From Capitulum mitella (Eukaryota; Arthropoda; Thecostraca; Pollicipedomorpha; Pollicipedidae): DNA of 64,000 nt. The notes under the pieces were generated by a model, which was not told the origin of the DNA, did no database searches, and saw only the letters and a list, made by a program, of their open reading frames with translations. Of this stretch, positions 34,287 through 46,963 are shown piece after piece. Where the stretch lies: NCBI GenBank assembly GCA_030062745.1, contig CP099846.1, positions 5,518,001-5,582,000 of the forward strand. Reading direction: 5' to 3'. Every line of letters begins with the position of its first letter. Position 1 is the first letter of the stretch. Position numbers and translations under genes: made by a program.

Positions 34287-35454
34287 TTAATCCTATTTCC
34301 AGTAGGGGTGACTGAATGCGCCCCCTCGGGTTTTCTTGCTTGCTTCTTGCTTGCCAATTCTAGGGTTTTTGACGTAGCTTTACGAAACTTAGTGGGTTTT
34401 CCTGGCTTTTTTCTACATACTGTGACACAACTCCGTAATTTTATTTTGCTCAGGGACGGAGCCAGGCAACGTTTTTGGGAGGCACCTCAGGCCATTTTTG
34501 ACCATGTTGAGGGTAAAGGAAAATGACAGCCAAAAACAGCGTTTTTAAGATAGAACTTACAGTTTCATATGGATGTATAGGTAAATAGCTGGGCAACATA
34601 CAGGTATAATTTTGCTCATCTGAGATCACTTCACAAGGACAGGTCAAGGTCAAAAGTCAAAATTTGGTTTGATAGCAAAACTTTCAGCGCTATGTTTTCA
34701 AATACCAAACCCGGAGTATACATGACGTAGAACTGTGCTCTCTACTTGCGTACCAAGTTTCAACTTGATATCAGGTCGGGTCACGGGGCTATGACCTAAA
34801 ATGTCAGTGCTCGTACCCTATACCACAAAAGCCGTAAAATGGAACTGCAGCAATAGAGTGAATTCATATGACTGGAAACGTTTCCGGATAATATTTAATG
34901 CCCATGAGATCATTCCACTTGACTCTAAGGGTATTGGAGGTCATTTAAGGTCAAACATCGCAAGCTGATCTAAAGAACATGTGACCATTACAGTTCCTCC
35001 TATGTCGTGTCCCTGGCACCACCTATGCTAACATTCTACAAACATTGTAAAACGATTTGTAGTTCTTCAGCATAACATAACTAGAAGAAGCCAAAAAAAT
35101 GCCTTTATCTTTTTTGTTAATTCAGTTTTTCGAAAACTAGTCCTCCTATTTTCGCAGCCCTGTGAATGCCCCGTGTTGCATCTATCACCATCACTAATCC
35201 CTGAAAGTATTATTGAGATATCTTGTTTTGCAAAAAAGTTAGAGGACGCTAAACTTTTTTGGAAATAGGTCTGTTTGACCTGACCTAGGTCAGGCACCTG
35301 ACGTGGCCTGAGGTCAAAATTTTGACACGAGATGTAGAATTGATGAAGCAAAAGGTACACAAAATTTCGTGACTCTGTGTTTGTTCGTTCTCTCGCAATC
35401 CCAGGAAAACCTCAGGGGGCAGTCAACTGCACCCCCCAGTCGGGGACGGGTTAA
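34287..35454 (+). mobile_element. Chimeric MITE: TTAA-1 left part joined to inverted TTAA-2 left end
   Basis: TTAA at 34287-34290 and TCCTATTTCCAG open a TTAA-1 body that can be followed to about 35165 (CCTGTGAATGCCCC). From there to the end the sequence is the left ~290 bp of TTAA-2 in reverse, ending CCAGTCGGGGACGGGTTAA with TTAA at 35451-35454. The whole is 1168 bp, close to a normal element length, and is bounded by TTAA on both sides. It could be a recombinant element or two copies fused by a deletion. Confidence 0.8.
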
Positions 35455-35697
35455 AAAACGGCCATGTTTGCGCCATCGCCCGAAGACGCAAAAACATGCG
35501 TGCAAAGGTTCTCTTATGACATTATATCTCCATGACCTGACCCAGCATGAGGATGATTTTGGTGTTGAAACATGTGCAACCAACTGATGAACAGGAAATG
35601 GAAACTTATTTGGGCTGGCTCCAACGGTTAAAAAGTTATTCATGAAAAACCGAGGAGGGTGCCCTATGTGACACCCCCTCAGTCTGTGCCGGGTTAA
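35455..35697. mobile_element. Short TTAA-bounded segment with TTAA-2-like right end
   Basis: The segment shares the TTAA of the chimera on its left. On its right it ends GTGCCGGGTTAA (TTAA 35694-35697), preceded by a GGGTGCC/GACACCC hairpin. Complemented, the terminus TTAACCCGGCACAGACTG resembles the TTAA-2 terminus. The left end is unclear. Confidence 0.45.
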
Positions 35698-35699
35698 AG

Positions 35700-36578
35700 G
35701 GAGTGTATCTACTGAAATGGTGTTTTTTAACAATACACGTACAACTGAAGAGGACTTTTTTATGAATCAAAGCGTAAATACCGTTTATTCTTGCCAACTC
35801 GGTGTCGTTTGCTCATATTTTACTGGTGTTAGTACGTTGGCTGCGAGCCCAATTTTAGTCTCTTTATCCCACTTTCTTTTGAACATTAAAATCACCGACA
35901 AAACGTTAGCGTATCGTTAGCCTCAGCGATGTCGAAACTGACAGCAGTTGACGAACACCGAAATTATGAAGGCGACCATCATGGATTCAAGCAAGTACCG
36001 CTACAGTTTTACGAATTTCCCCCCAAGTATGCATTACGTGAATAGGTCGAAATACGTTCGTGTTGTTTGCCAAATCAGTCGTCGATGCTGTTTATAACTG
36101 CGTCTGGTACAGCAAGGCAGAGTGTTGGGTAAGCATCGGCTGCGTCCAAGGTTTGCCTACGTCCAGTCGCTGTTGGGTTCCTTTCTCTAGTATTGTGTTA
36201 TTGTATTTCGCTTACCGATAGCACTGTCGATGAATGCAATGACTAGAATGCGTGAAACATTGGTCAAAGATGAACAAAATGCACCTTTCATTCACATGAT
36301 ACTTGATAATCAATCTTCAATATTTCCCAGAGTGTGTTTTCAGGATACTGGAAAGAACATATATATTCCCTTCAAGGATGTCTCTGCCATAAAGCCATCC
36401 CTGATTTACCTGACATAACCTTCTGCAATCTGCCTTCCATAATGCCTTTTTAAATTAATTTCACTGAACTTTAGGCATAAACACCTTTTACGAACACACC
36501 CTCCCCCCCGATATGTAATGTCTGGATGCCCCCATATGCGTTTTGGGCACCCACAATCATCTTCCGAAAACCACATCC
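35700..36578 (+). repeat. Duplicated segment R4, copy B (empty site)
   Basis: This is the uninterrupted counterpart of 28250-30808. At 36372-36375 it reads TCAA where copy A has TTAA followed by the full TTAA-2 element. It also lacks the ~460 bp insertion present in copy A. Confidence 0.8.
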
Positions 36579-37438
36579 ATAGACACAGAGTAATGCAGAA
36601 TAGACCCATACGTTTGAACTGCAAAGCACGTCAACAAGACATGCAACAGGATATGTTCTCCTGCAATGGTGCGTATTTATGAAGCTACTGGGCTACTACC
36701 CTCTGTTGGAAATAACAGGACGAACAGTAGGTCAGACAAAGTGAGTGAAGCGGGGAAGGTCTAGTGGAAATGAAATGGCTGAAGGCTGGCGTTTTCCGTT
36801 AGTATCTCCTCAAACTCTGACCAGCTTTCGATTTTTCTTCATCTCTACCTCAAGTACCTCCAAATATCACGGGGGTTTCCGAAAACCAACGGAGCGGCAA
36901 AGGGCAAGTCACTTCCCCGGTTGTGCTTAGGTTAACTAGACAAACAACGGATTCCCAAGTACTAACATCGCTCTGACATCGCATTTACCTGCTTAGCAGG
37001 CTCCAACATGGTGAGTTGCGCCAGGCCGCGTCAGCTGGTGGCTTGGCCGCGCACAGCCGTCTTGAGAAACTAAATTCAAATGTTGGTGGAAGTGTAGAAG
37101 GCCGGTCGGGCTGGCTAACGCCAGGGGCGCAGCCAGGATTTTCTTAAGGGGGGGGGGGACGGAACCAGTGTGAACTGAAGTCATACGAAAACCGCCTGGT
37201 GAGAAGACGATGTGCAATGGATTTCACAAGAAATGAGGGCCTTGGGGAGCTGGGGGGGGGAGTAGGAGGGCCAGTGTCCCGGGTTGTCCTCTTTTGGCTG
37301 TGCCGGTGGTTGATGCTTATCTCGGGTTTTAAGCAGTCTGTGCAGGCTTCTGCAATTCGGCCGAGGCCGATCTGGACCGGATCCGGGGCTTCGGTCAAGG
37401 CTCTTGATATCGCTGCTGTCCGACTAATCCGCTGTATA
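36579..37438. other. No recognised feature
   Basis: Poly-G runs lie near 37148 and 37251. The ORFs are short and no gene is recognised. Confidence 0.4.
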
Positions 37439-37445
37439 TAATATA

Positions 37446-37515
<70 letters not shown>
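37439..37515. repeat. (TA)n microsatellite
   Basis: An almost pure TA run of about 70 bp. Confidence 0.95.
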
Positions 37516-37516
<1 letters not shown>

Positions 37517-37914
37517 AACCACCTCGGCTGGATATCATAACAATGACATGACGTAAGAAAGCAATTACGTCATGGGTTGCGTCACATTTTTCCCTACGGT
37601 TGAGAGATAACAACATCGGAGCCTGCAGATGGCGCGGTGACGCAAAGTGGCGCACTCTGACATTAGCAAATCGACTTTCGTTGAGTTCGTCTCAGTTTGT
37701 ACAGTGTGTCTTACCAGGAGTCTGCTGTTCATGGAGTAGGTTGTCTGGATGAAATTAGGATAAAATGTGAGTGATTCCTCGTCCAGTTTAACGCCTAACC
37801 ATGTTCTGGAAAAATCTCTTGTTCCTGACGAAGTGTCTTTGTTCGAAAACTTCCTGCCCACTATCACTATCTATACAATACTTTTCTATAATTCGTCAGA
37901 AAATGTACTTTCTT
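37516..37914. other. No recognised feature
   Basis: A CTCF-like CCTGCAGATGGCGC lies at 37622-37635 on the plus strand with one mismatch to the core. Nothing else is assigned. Confidence 0.35.
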
Positions 37915-38306
37915 ACTGATATTGGGCCACCGGCCCATATGGCACCGAACGCGTATACATAACGATATTGAGGAAAAAGATTTTTACAGCGCAGATGCGT
38001 AGTTTTTGTACAAAAACGTGACATTTCCGACACGTAAAGACTGTGATTTCCATGTAAACAGTATTTCAGTAATGCGTCTCCTACCCCTACTGCCCTGATC
38101 TGAGACGCTATTATTGTTATTGTCCCGTCGAAAGTAGAGATGGGTCGTTATCTCTCTTCCGTTCATTGGGTGATACCGATGTATAAGAGGGGAACATGTT
38201 TCGTAATGGAACGGAATGAATAACAATAATGGTAAACAAACTGCCGAAAAATTAAATCAAGTATATTTGATCTAACATGACAGTGACCATTTTGTGACAT
38301 GGCCGT
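37915..38306 (-). repeat. Interspersed repeat R6, copy 1
   Basis: Read on the minus strand, this matches 63461-63815 at roughly 80%, with shared words GAGACGCATTACTGAAATAC and ATGGAAATCACAG. Both copies allow a similar short peptide (TEILxTWKSQxLRVGN), but frames differ elsewhere, so I treat it as a repeat. Confidence 0.75.
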
Positions 38307-39386
38307 AATACATAACATTTGTACAAATCATTACCATACGGCCAGCCACAGGCGAAACCAAGTGGGGACTCGGGACCCGGTCCTCCCCAGGCCCGCATTT
38401 TTGTTTATGAAAAGCATTTCACATCGTATTCCCGGCACACTGAGCTCCTTCCGCCTCCCTTAAGGAACTCCTGGTTGCGTCCCTGCGGCCAGCCCAGCAT
38501 TCGGTCCATATTTAGACAGAACTTAACAACTGCACTTCGCGCGGCCTTACCTGTTTGTTGGAAAGATCCAAGTACGATCGCAGCCTTTTATCGACCTGCG
38601 GCCTCTAGTATTTTACATCGCTTCTGTGGCGCGGGGTTGCGATTCCGGCGCAGCATTACGCCCCATAAACGCCCCTCCCCCGGCTGATGGAAGGTGGCGG
38701 AATACCCCAGTCCATGCATCCCGCCGGGTTAGTGTGGAAAGCAGCTCTACAGTCCCTATACTTTCACAGCCAGCGTCCGTGACGTCAGTGTCGCACGTGA
38801 TGAGTTATTATGTGGTGAGTTGACGCTTTCCCGACCGTTACGTTGTACGAGCTAATAAGGTCACTAAAATTATTTTTCCGCACAACTTAGTGACGTCATT
38901 GTTGGGAGTAAACAGATGAAAACCATAGAACTACAACTAATAATACCGCCACCGGTCGCCGGTACATCACGGTAGCAATCACCGGTTTGACAAAGAGAAG
39001 TCCCCTAAAATTCCCTGTTGCAATAAAGAAAATTAACCCCACCCAAACCCCCTGTTCCCAGCGTTTATCCCGTATTGCGGGGTGATTGCCCCGTGGGGCC
39101 CGAGAGGAGCGCCGAGTGTACTCTCTCGTACTCCTGAGAAGCCTCGTAGGAAAGGAACCCAGGCTCAGACAGTGCCAAAAGAGGCCCCTGAGGGTGAGAT
39201 CACGCAAAATGGCCCTGCAATACTCCCCCCAGGACGACGAGACAAAGGCTCTACGTAAAGGGGTAGGGCACACCGAATCTTCTGGGGGGACATCCAGGCG
39301 GTTCTTTTAGTTCTCAAAGAGGTCCACCTCAAAGGAGGCTGCCCCGGGTGGGGGAAGGAGGAGCCCCTTGAGGAAGAAAAGGGACC
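38307..39386. other. No recognised gene; degenerate short repeats at 39080-39380
   Basis: Positions 39080-39380 are rich in GAGGCCCCTGAG-like words, resembling the degenerate minisatellites elsewhere in the window. The rest is unassigned. Confidence 0.4.
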
Positions 39387-39560
39387 TTAACTCTATTCCC
39401 GGAGGGCTAGACGGGATGGCCGATTCCGGCAGGAGGGGGAGGGGGGGCGTATTCGGCCCCCCGAGATCTCGAGAACTACACATTCGAGTTTATTGCAACA
39501 AACGGCAACCGATTTGCCATGGCGTAAACTCCATTTCTGTAAAAAGAAGCTATTTCATGG
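39387..39560 (-). mobile_element. TTAA-1 MITE, right-end fragment (reverse)
   Basis: TTAA at 39387-39390 is followed by CTCTATTCCCGGAGGGCTAG, a GC-rich hairpin region, GAGATCTCGAGAACTAC and GGCAACCGATTTGCCATG. These are the complemented right 170 bp of the family. It ends where the LINE 3' flank begins. Confidence 0.85.
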
Positions 39561-39789
39561 GCGACAGGTTACAACAACAGGTAACGACACCATACGCATT
39601 ACCTGGTACTATCGCACGAAGAGCCGAAATCACGTGAAAATCATGCATACATCAATGCACACAAAGAAGCAATAACGTTCCACGGTAAATTTTATCTGTC
39701 GCTTAACAATACGCCAGGAAACAGTAACTACAAAACGATAAAACCCATCACTAAACTGCAAACATTGGTATTGATGCCTTGTCCAGTTC

Positions 39790-42700
39790 TCACCATTTAT
39801 TTGTAAATGCCTCCTCTATTCCATTTAATCTAGCAATCCATCTTTCTTGCATGGCTTCACTTCTCAGAAATACTTTGAACTGCTCCCAAACGTGAATTAT
39901 TCTCCTTACATCTCGCTGTGTGGATCACCCTTTTAATAGATACAATAATGAGATTTTCTATAGCTGACAGGTCCGTTGGAAAAAACACATCTTTTTCAAC
40001 AGTGTTCATTGTAATCCCTCTGGAAGATATAAATCTATACACGCCATTTCGAAAGTGTTTTGTTATTTAGCAACGACTAAAGAGGTGCACCAGTATTTGT
40101 TTACTACTTTTGCAGAAAGAATAAAGATCGTTTTCCCTACGGCTGATGATTGCGAGGAAATGATTTGTCGTGATTATATGACTGGCGAGCTTAAAGTGGA
40201 AAACGCTTAAATATGACGATGTCATGCACTTGTTGATGTCATAAAGTGTACCTTCCTGGTATGTGCCTACGTCTCGCAGCCATTTGGTTTCTGTTTTTAC
40301 AAACAAACTTTTTTTCGAGTCATAAATGTGTTTAACAACTGTTTGTACGTCGTTTTTCCTAACGTTTGGGCGTTGTTATCTGTTTTCAGCCTAGCTGGAT
40401 AAATAAATGCATTCGTCTCTATATTCCACGGCCCTGAAATATTCGCGGCTTTTGTTATTCGTCGTACTAGACTTTGCTAATTGAGGAAATCCATTCTTTC
40501 TCCTGTGACGATTAAATAATTCGTTTCTCATCCAAAACTGTTTTGTACTAGGGCCAATGAGATCGTTTATAAACCTTAGTCCCTGATCAGTCCATTCCCT
40601 AACAACTGTGTTTAAGTATGGGGTTAGTCAGAAAATCAAATCTTCTCCATTAATAAATCCTCTGTACTTTTGTCCCAACACTTATTATATTCGGCTCATA
40701 AGGAAAGAACATCGAACGAGAACTTATTTTTTATATTTTGTTAACACATATTTAATTTCAACGTACCAAGCAGAATAACGTTTTCCACACTGGGTAAAAT
40801 ATCAACTCTGGTTAATTCTGCTCATGTTGCTTCTAAATAAAGAAGACGTTTTAGCCACGTCGCTTTCTGATTTTTTTTTTAACTGACGACGTTTACCATG
40901 TTTAGACCTCCCCTGACAAAGCTCTGCATTAGCTCTGTCCTTTTAATCTCGTCTGGTTTTCCACGCCATAGGAAGTCATAGAACACTTTCTGAATTTGTT
41001 TTAATATCGCAGCGGATGGGCTAGGTAGCGCCGCTGACAAATGAACCAATCTGGATATACCAAGACTTTTAACTACGGTAACGTTACCAAGCAATGAAAG
41101 TGGTCGTTTCCTCCAAATGGCTAGCATTGCTTTGACATCACCTAGTTTACACGTGATGTTAAAATCCGCAGTTTTCTCAGGATTTTTGGTGAAAATTATT
41201 TCTAGAACTATAAGTTCTGTGATCCTAATTCAGCCGAGGAGCTTGCTCGCTAAGCCGTGTTTCATCCACGTTACCTATAGCCAGACACTGTTTTAAGCGG
41301 ATTGGGGATAAACCCGGACATCTTCGCAAAATCACGTAGTTCTGACAATGCGCCCTGTACGCTTTCTTTCGTTGCTTCCAGAAATAACAGGGTATCATCT
41401 GTGTATTGCGAAATGCGCACTTCCTGCTGTAATCCCATGTCTAGTCCGTTAACACGTGCTGAGTTTCGTATCATATTTGCCAGTATCTCAGCTCCAAGAA
41501 TGAAGAGGTACCGAGGGCTGGATCCCCCTGCCTCACACCCCTTGATGGCCTGGAAATCCGTTGTACATTATTCGAGCGAAAGTTTTGCGAGTTCATATAT
41601 AGCAGGCTGCATAACCTTCTAAATTTCTCACCAAAACTTTTAGCGACTAGAACTTGACGTAAGAACGACCAGGATATGGATTTAAATCCGGACTAGAAGT
41701 CCACTGCCATCAGAAATAATGTCAAAAGTTAATCGTGAATTTTCGCCGATGAAGCGTGCTTTCACGTATGCACTTTGGTCACTACTAACTAGCTTCTGTA
41801 CCACTCACTTCAATCTCGCTGCTGCAACAGCTGAAAATACTTTGTAATCCATGTTGGGCAGTGATATAGCTCTCCATCCCTTGATGTTGCGTGCTCGGAC
41901 TTTATCTTACGGTATCAGTGTTATGATCCCTTCTCGTTACGTGATCGATAACCGATAATTCTCACTGCGCATAAGAAACGGTGTAAAAAGTACTTAAGCT
42001 TTCCCCCCCAAAAAAAACAAGAAAACTCGATTGTAAAGTCGTTCCAGCCCAGATTTCATGCTATTTCCATTTTTTTCCAGATTTCCAGATTTCATGCTGT
42101 GCATAACTGCTGTCATTTCGTCTATCGTTATTTTCTCGTCGAGCATGACTTTCTCAGCCTCCGATAATCTTTTGAAGCAACAGTGCACCAAACACTGCTG
42201 ATCAATGATACGCTGTGGCGCTCCCTTGTATCTGTTAGATAGATGGTTTGTAAACTCCTCAGTTATCTGTTGTGTTCCTCGTATTACACTCTAACCAAAT
42301 GATGGTCTTTTTCGTGTTGTGGTACTTTTCCAGGGACAAAGAAGATCTTGATGGCTTTTCCCCCTCAGCGTGCCATTTCGCCTTAAAACGGATCACCAGT
42401 CCTTCTATTTTGTGTTTTCTTAGTGATTCCACCTTGTCATGTAACATTGCTAAATTCTGAACTTCCTCGGGGCTCGAGAGCGTTGACATTTATATCCACG
42501 TCTTCTACCTGTTTTAGTAGTTCTTTTTGCCTCTGTCTGCGTTCCTTAGCTCTCTTTAATCCATACATTGCACTTACGCTTCTCAACGTTATCAGTAACG
42601 TGTCAAAGAACAGGGAAGCATCTATCGTTAGCTGAACGAATTTTCCTACGTCTTGTGTTGTGTAAAACTTAGCATCATAAACACGTGCAGCGTAGTCTCT

Positions 42701-43503
42701 AACGGTGTTTGAGATGCTATCCCTGATCTGACTGACATAGTCGTCTTCATTTAGCAAGGCAACGTTCAGTTTCCACAACCCTGGTCCACGTTTTTCCTCT
42801 CCGAGGCAAACTTCTAATATTATTCTGTTGTGGTCTGTTCGATATCCCGTTTTGGTAACGCACGACTTCACAAAAGGTGTGCAGTGTTCATCAATAAAGA
42901 AGATGTCCAGCTTTGACTGTTTAAATGGAGACTGTTTTGTCCACGTATAGCACTGCTCCCCGGGTGCATTAATCGCCACACATCCGTCAAAGTTTGTTCT
43001 CGAGATTAAGTCTTTCAGAGATCTCGCGCGTGTGTTGCGTTCTCCTTGGTACTTCTTCGTATTTAGTGTCTGGTCCAGAACTAGGTTAAAATCTCCGCTT
43101 GAAATAAGGAAATCGCCGTTTATCTGGTCTACGAGTAAACCAAGGCGTTCGTAGAATTCAGGGCAGTCAGTGTTTGGGCCATAGACTGTTGCCAAGACTA
43201 CGTTTCTATAACGCATCTTTACTTGAACAATTAACATGCTTCCTTCTGTGTCACGATGAACATGTAAGGGTTCAATGAATAAACTGTTCTTGGACAAAAC
43301 GCAAACATCTCTGTGGTCGTTGCTGTAGATGAAAGAAAGGCTTTGCCTCTCCATAAGGTTCCAGAGGCAATGTGTTTTATTTCTGGGATATGTATGTCTT
43401 GAAGAACGAAAATTTCCCTGTCTTTGTCTCTGAGGAAGTTTAGCACATCCCGTCGTTTGTGCAAATTATTTCAACCTCTACAATTAAAGGATGTGACTTT
43501 CAT
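39790..43503 (-). mobile_element. Tx1/L1-like LINE ORF2 remnant
   Basis: An apurinic-like endonuclease and reverse transcriptase can be followed over 3.7 kb. The start is ATG 43501-43503 with MKVTSFNCRG, then FLRDKDREIFVLQDIHIPE. The longest open part is 42437-43354 with SSGDFNLVLDQ, SKLDIFFID and TDHNRIILEV. RT palm sequence has QYTDDTLLF near 41400, a thumb piece RRPLSLLGNVTVVKSLGI lies near 41080, and a Cys-His C-terminus has LYSFCKSSKQILVHLFSRC near 40080. The last codons read EAFTNKW before a TGA at 39790-39792. An early TGA follows MKVTSFNCRG, and several frame changes and stops make it inactive. No ORF1 is visible upstream. The thumb and Cys-His tail suit the Tx1 branch of L1, but the clade call is from memory of motifs. 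Confidence 0.88.
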
Positions 43504-44621
43504 AAAATTAGAACTCATTTAGCTTATAGGTACCACGACACATTTAGCGAGGCCAATATTGCAGATACTAGCAGAGTTCAAATTTCTCATGTTATACCAA
43601 GTGACGCAACACATTTACCAACACATCCACCGCGCAGCTTCACATTCAGCATTGCATGCACATTTCTGGCAAACTGGTTCATCACACTACGCGCATACAC
43701 AGCATAAGATGGTCGTTCACTCAGATTTTTACGAAGGGAAAAATCAGCATGAATCGCGGGAAGTGGCGAAACGACCAGTCCCGTACGAAAGCCTTGTCCA
43801 GATCTGCACCCCACACAGAGCGATAAAAGGGGGACGCGAACAAAACAAACCGCCAGAGGTCACCGACCTCTACCTGAGTACACCTGCCCTTGTCCGGATG
43901 ACGCTGGCCATCCGCAGTCCGCAGGCGCAGTCAGCGCAAACACAAGGGAGTGCCACGTTACGCACTTCTTTGTGCGTGACGCAAGGGAGTGCGTGAACAA
44001 GCAAAGGGACCTCGAGACTGTTCCATTCTTTTCCAGTCTCTGGGCAAAACAAAACAACGACGACGTAAGATGCAAGCACCACAACGCGCACGACCCCTAC
44101 GCAGGGCTAAACACTCCGGCTGGGTCCGTGCAGGTGAGCATGCACACAATTTACCGATTCGACTATCTCGAAAGCGTCATACTGTGCACATTCTGAAGAC
44201 TATTGACCAGTATTTTTTTGGCTATGTTCGGTTTCTTTGACATAAAGATTCCCGTATCTCGTGAAAAACGTGAAAATGAGTTTCTTTTTCTTTCGCTCTA
44301 ATAGCGCACGGAACCATTCCTGGTGCCGCTTAGACAAGGACTCATTGACGAAAAACGCCTCGTCCTTGGCCTTACCTCGGAGACGTAACTCATTATCCAG
44401 CAGGGTCTCTCACGCAGAACCCGGCCCGGTGCACACGAACCGACACAGCAGTGTCCGTGGCCAAGGGCGTCCGACCTCGGCCGGCTCTCCCTCGCGAACG
44501 GCGGAGAGCCGGTTTGCCGGGTGACCTCGACCTAGCTGTACGCCCGCGAAGCTCCTGCGGATGACGTCACAGGCCGTGCGGGGCGCATCCTGCGGGGGTT
44601 TCCTCTGGGTTTTCAGAAACT
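43504..44621. other. No recognised gene; partly GC-rich
   Basis: If the LINE at 43503 had an ORF1 it should lie here, but no CCHC or coiled-coil ORF is visible. Several short frames overlap on both strands at 43860-44150. Positions 44400-44600 are GC-rich. Confidence 0.4.
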
Positions 44622-45428
44622 GAATTAACAAGAAAGTTAAAATCCTTTTTAGGTTCTAGGTTTTTTAGGTTTCTAGGTTAGGTTCATGTTATGCTGAAGA
44701 AGTAAAAACCGTATCACACCGTAAAATTATCATAGGCGGTGCCAGGGACATGAAAAAGGGGGAGCTACCATGGTCACATGTTCTTCAGGACAACTTACGA
44801 CTTTTGGCCTTAAATGACCTCCAGTTGCCTTAGAGTCATCTTGGATGATCTTGTGTGCATTTCATATTATTTCAAAACATTTTCAATCATTTGAATTCAT
44901 TCTATTTCCAAAATCTTATTTTACGGCTGTTGTGATATAGGGCTCCGTGACCCGTCATGATATCAAGCTGAAACTTAAGACACAAGTAGAGGACACCATT
45001 TTGCGTCACATGTATTCCGGGTTTGGCATTTGAAAAGCTAAAGCCAAAATTATTACTATGAAATTAAATTTTGACTTTTGACCTTGTTCTGACGTTGTGA
45101 AGTGACCGCAGACAAACAAAATTGCATTCGTATGTTGTCCAGCTATTTAGCAATACATGTGAAGGACGTTTTAAGTTCTGTCTTGAAAGCGCTACTTTTG
45201 ACAGCCGTTTTTTCCCTTAACAGAGCCAAAAACGGCCTTAGGTGCCTCCCAAATCGTCGCCTGGCTCCGCCCCTGAGCAAAACAGAATGATGAAATTTTG
45301 TCACAATACGTAGAAAGACCGGCTAGGAAAAGTCATCAAGTGTTGTGAAGCTCCGTCGAAAACCCTGGAACTGGTAAGCAAAAAGCCCTAGGGGGGCCGA
45401 TTCAGCCCCACTGCCGGGGATAGGGTTA
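44622..45428 (-). mobile_element. TTAA-1 MITE, left two thirds (reverse)
   Basis: From GGTGCCAGGGACATG to CGGGGATAGGGTTAA (TTAA 45425-45428) the sequence follows the family in reverse. It has a small GGTTCTAGGTTTTTTAGG expansion near 44655. The right third of the element is missing. Confidence 0.85.
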
Positions 45429-46130
45429 AGGTCAAGGTTCAAAGCGATCCCTCCTGAGGAGCCCGGGGTCCCAGCCCCTGGTCCTGAGATGGGCCGTATA
45501 CGGGGCCCTTGAGTAGGAGGTCGCCCCCTGAGACAAAGTCTCTGCAAGGGCCCACTTCAAAGAAGCCCCATCCTAGGAACCAAGCGGTCATCTCAGGCCC
45601 CCTGCTGACAGAGATGGATAAAGGGGGGAGCGATGGGATGACTGCCCCATTCGAACCTGAGAGGGGCCTGGGGGACCCCTGTCAAGTACCTGAAGGGTAC
45701 CATGGTGACGAAAAAGGCCTCCCGGACAGGAATTTGGGTAAATGTGCCATGGGATCTCAAATTAGGCAAAAAATTGCCCCTGTTTTGCCCCAGGGACCTC
45801 AAAATCAGCTTCTAAGGGTCTCCTTCCCAGAAAGGGCTCCCAAAACGTCTTCTGAAATCCTCGTGACTTCTCCCGAGGATTAATCGCTCGCCCTTGTGGC
45901 CACCGTGGGCCGGTTCTTCCCACCTGGCCGTCAGTAGGTTTGTCCCCTAAACTTTTCGGAGCCTTTTGAAAGGAAAAGTCATTTCCAATCTTGACTGAGA
46001 CATGAGCCCAGATCTGGACAGGAACCAGGGCCCAAATAGTGGGGTGGTGGGAGGGGCCCAAACGGCACAAAGGTCTCAAATGACCAAGAGCCCAAATGGT
46101 GTGATGGTGGGAGGGATCACGCCGATCTTA
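45429..46130. repeat. Degenerate short-unit repeat DNA
   Basis: The interval is CCCCTGAG- and GGGCCC-rich. GCCCAAATAGTGGGGTGGTG and a close variant recur at about 46031 and 46090. The open frames here are compositional. It resembles the minisatellite at 4140-5075 but the period is unclear. Confidence 0.45.
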
Positions 46131-46776
46131 CTTCCATAGGTGTACAACAGAACGGATCGATTATGGACTTTTGCTCCGGGAAGCATTCCCCACTCACCGT
46201 AGCTTGCACTGGACCTTTAAACAATGGAAAATGCCGAAACAAAAATTTTCTAAAATACTTTTGGAACGTCAACTTTTTGTCCATAACGTCATGTTTCAGC
46301 CGCCTTTGCTATCGTATTTATGACGAGAATTCGCCGTTTCTGACAAGCATTGGCACTTGGTTGGCACTTCTTGAGAAGACAGAACGGTCTTGAATATTCA
46401 ATGGCCAATGCTGTTTCGTCGCTGCTTTCGCAGATCACGTGATACATACGGCTTGCCATGGAGAGCAGGTAGACAGAACAGCCGCACATTGGCAGTTATC
46501 AGAGGGGTACCGTCAAAGCACTTAACATTATCCGTTTCCGAGACGCTCAGTACAGGCCGGTGGCGTCACTGGTGCCCTGTGCCGGCAGCTTCGCAGCATG
46601 TAAGGAGCGGCGAGTGAATGTAGCGCCGGCTGCACAGAGCAGATGTGATCGATAGGTTCCATTTTAAACCTTCTATGCAGCTGGAGTTCTCGGAGAGCCC
46701 GCTGGATGGTAATGTGCGGCATTACTGTACTGAGTGGCACAGCGAAGTTGTTGGCTCTAGAAAGAGCAGGGAACTT
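46131..46776. other. No recognised feature
   Basis: Nothing assigned. Confidence 0.4.
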
Positions 46777-46963
46777 CGCAGTCGTTTTGGTCGTGGATCT
46801 TCTTCGGTGCGCCAGGACGTCCAGTTTCGGCGGCTGCCCAGAGTGGACCGCAGCCATAGCCACGTAGCTACAGTCCAGCCCGTATCTACAGTCTACTGTT
46901 CACAAGTCGCCGGGGCAGGACGTCCTGACGCACCGAAGAAGGCCCTCGGCCAAAACGACTGTG
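46777..46963. repeat. Inverted repeat with 46 bp arms
   Basis: Arms at 46777-46822 and 46918-46963 are complementary at about 85-90%, separated by 95 bp. The shared core is GGACGTCCTG...CACCGAAGAAG...CCAAAACGACTG. It could be the stem of a small foldback element or of a hairpin RNA. Confidence 0.8.
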
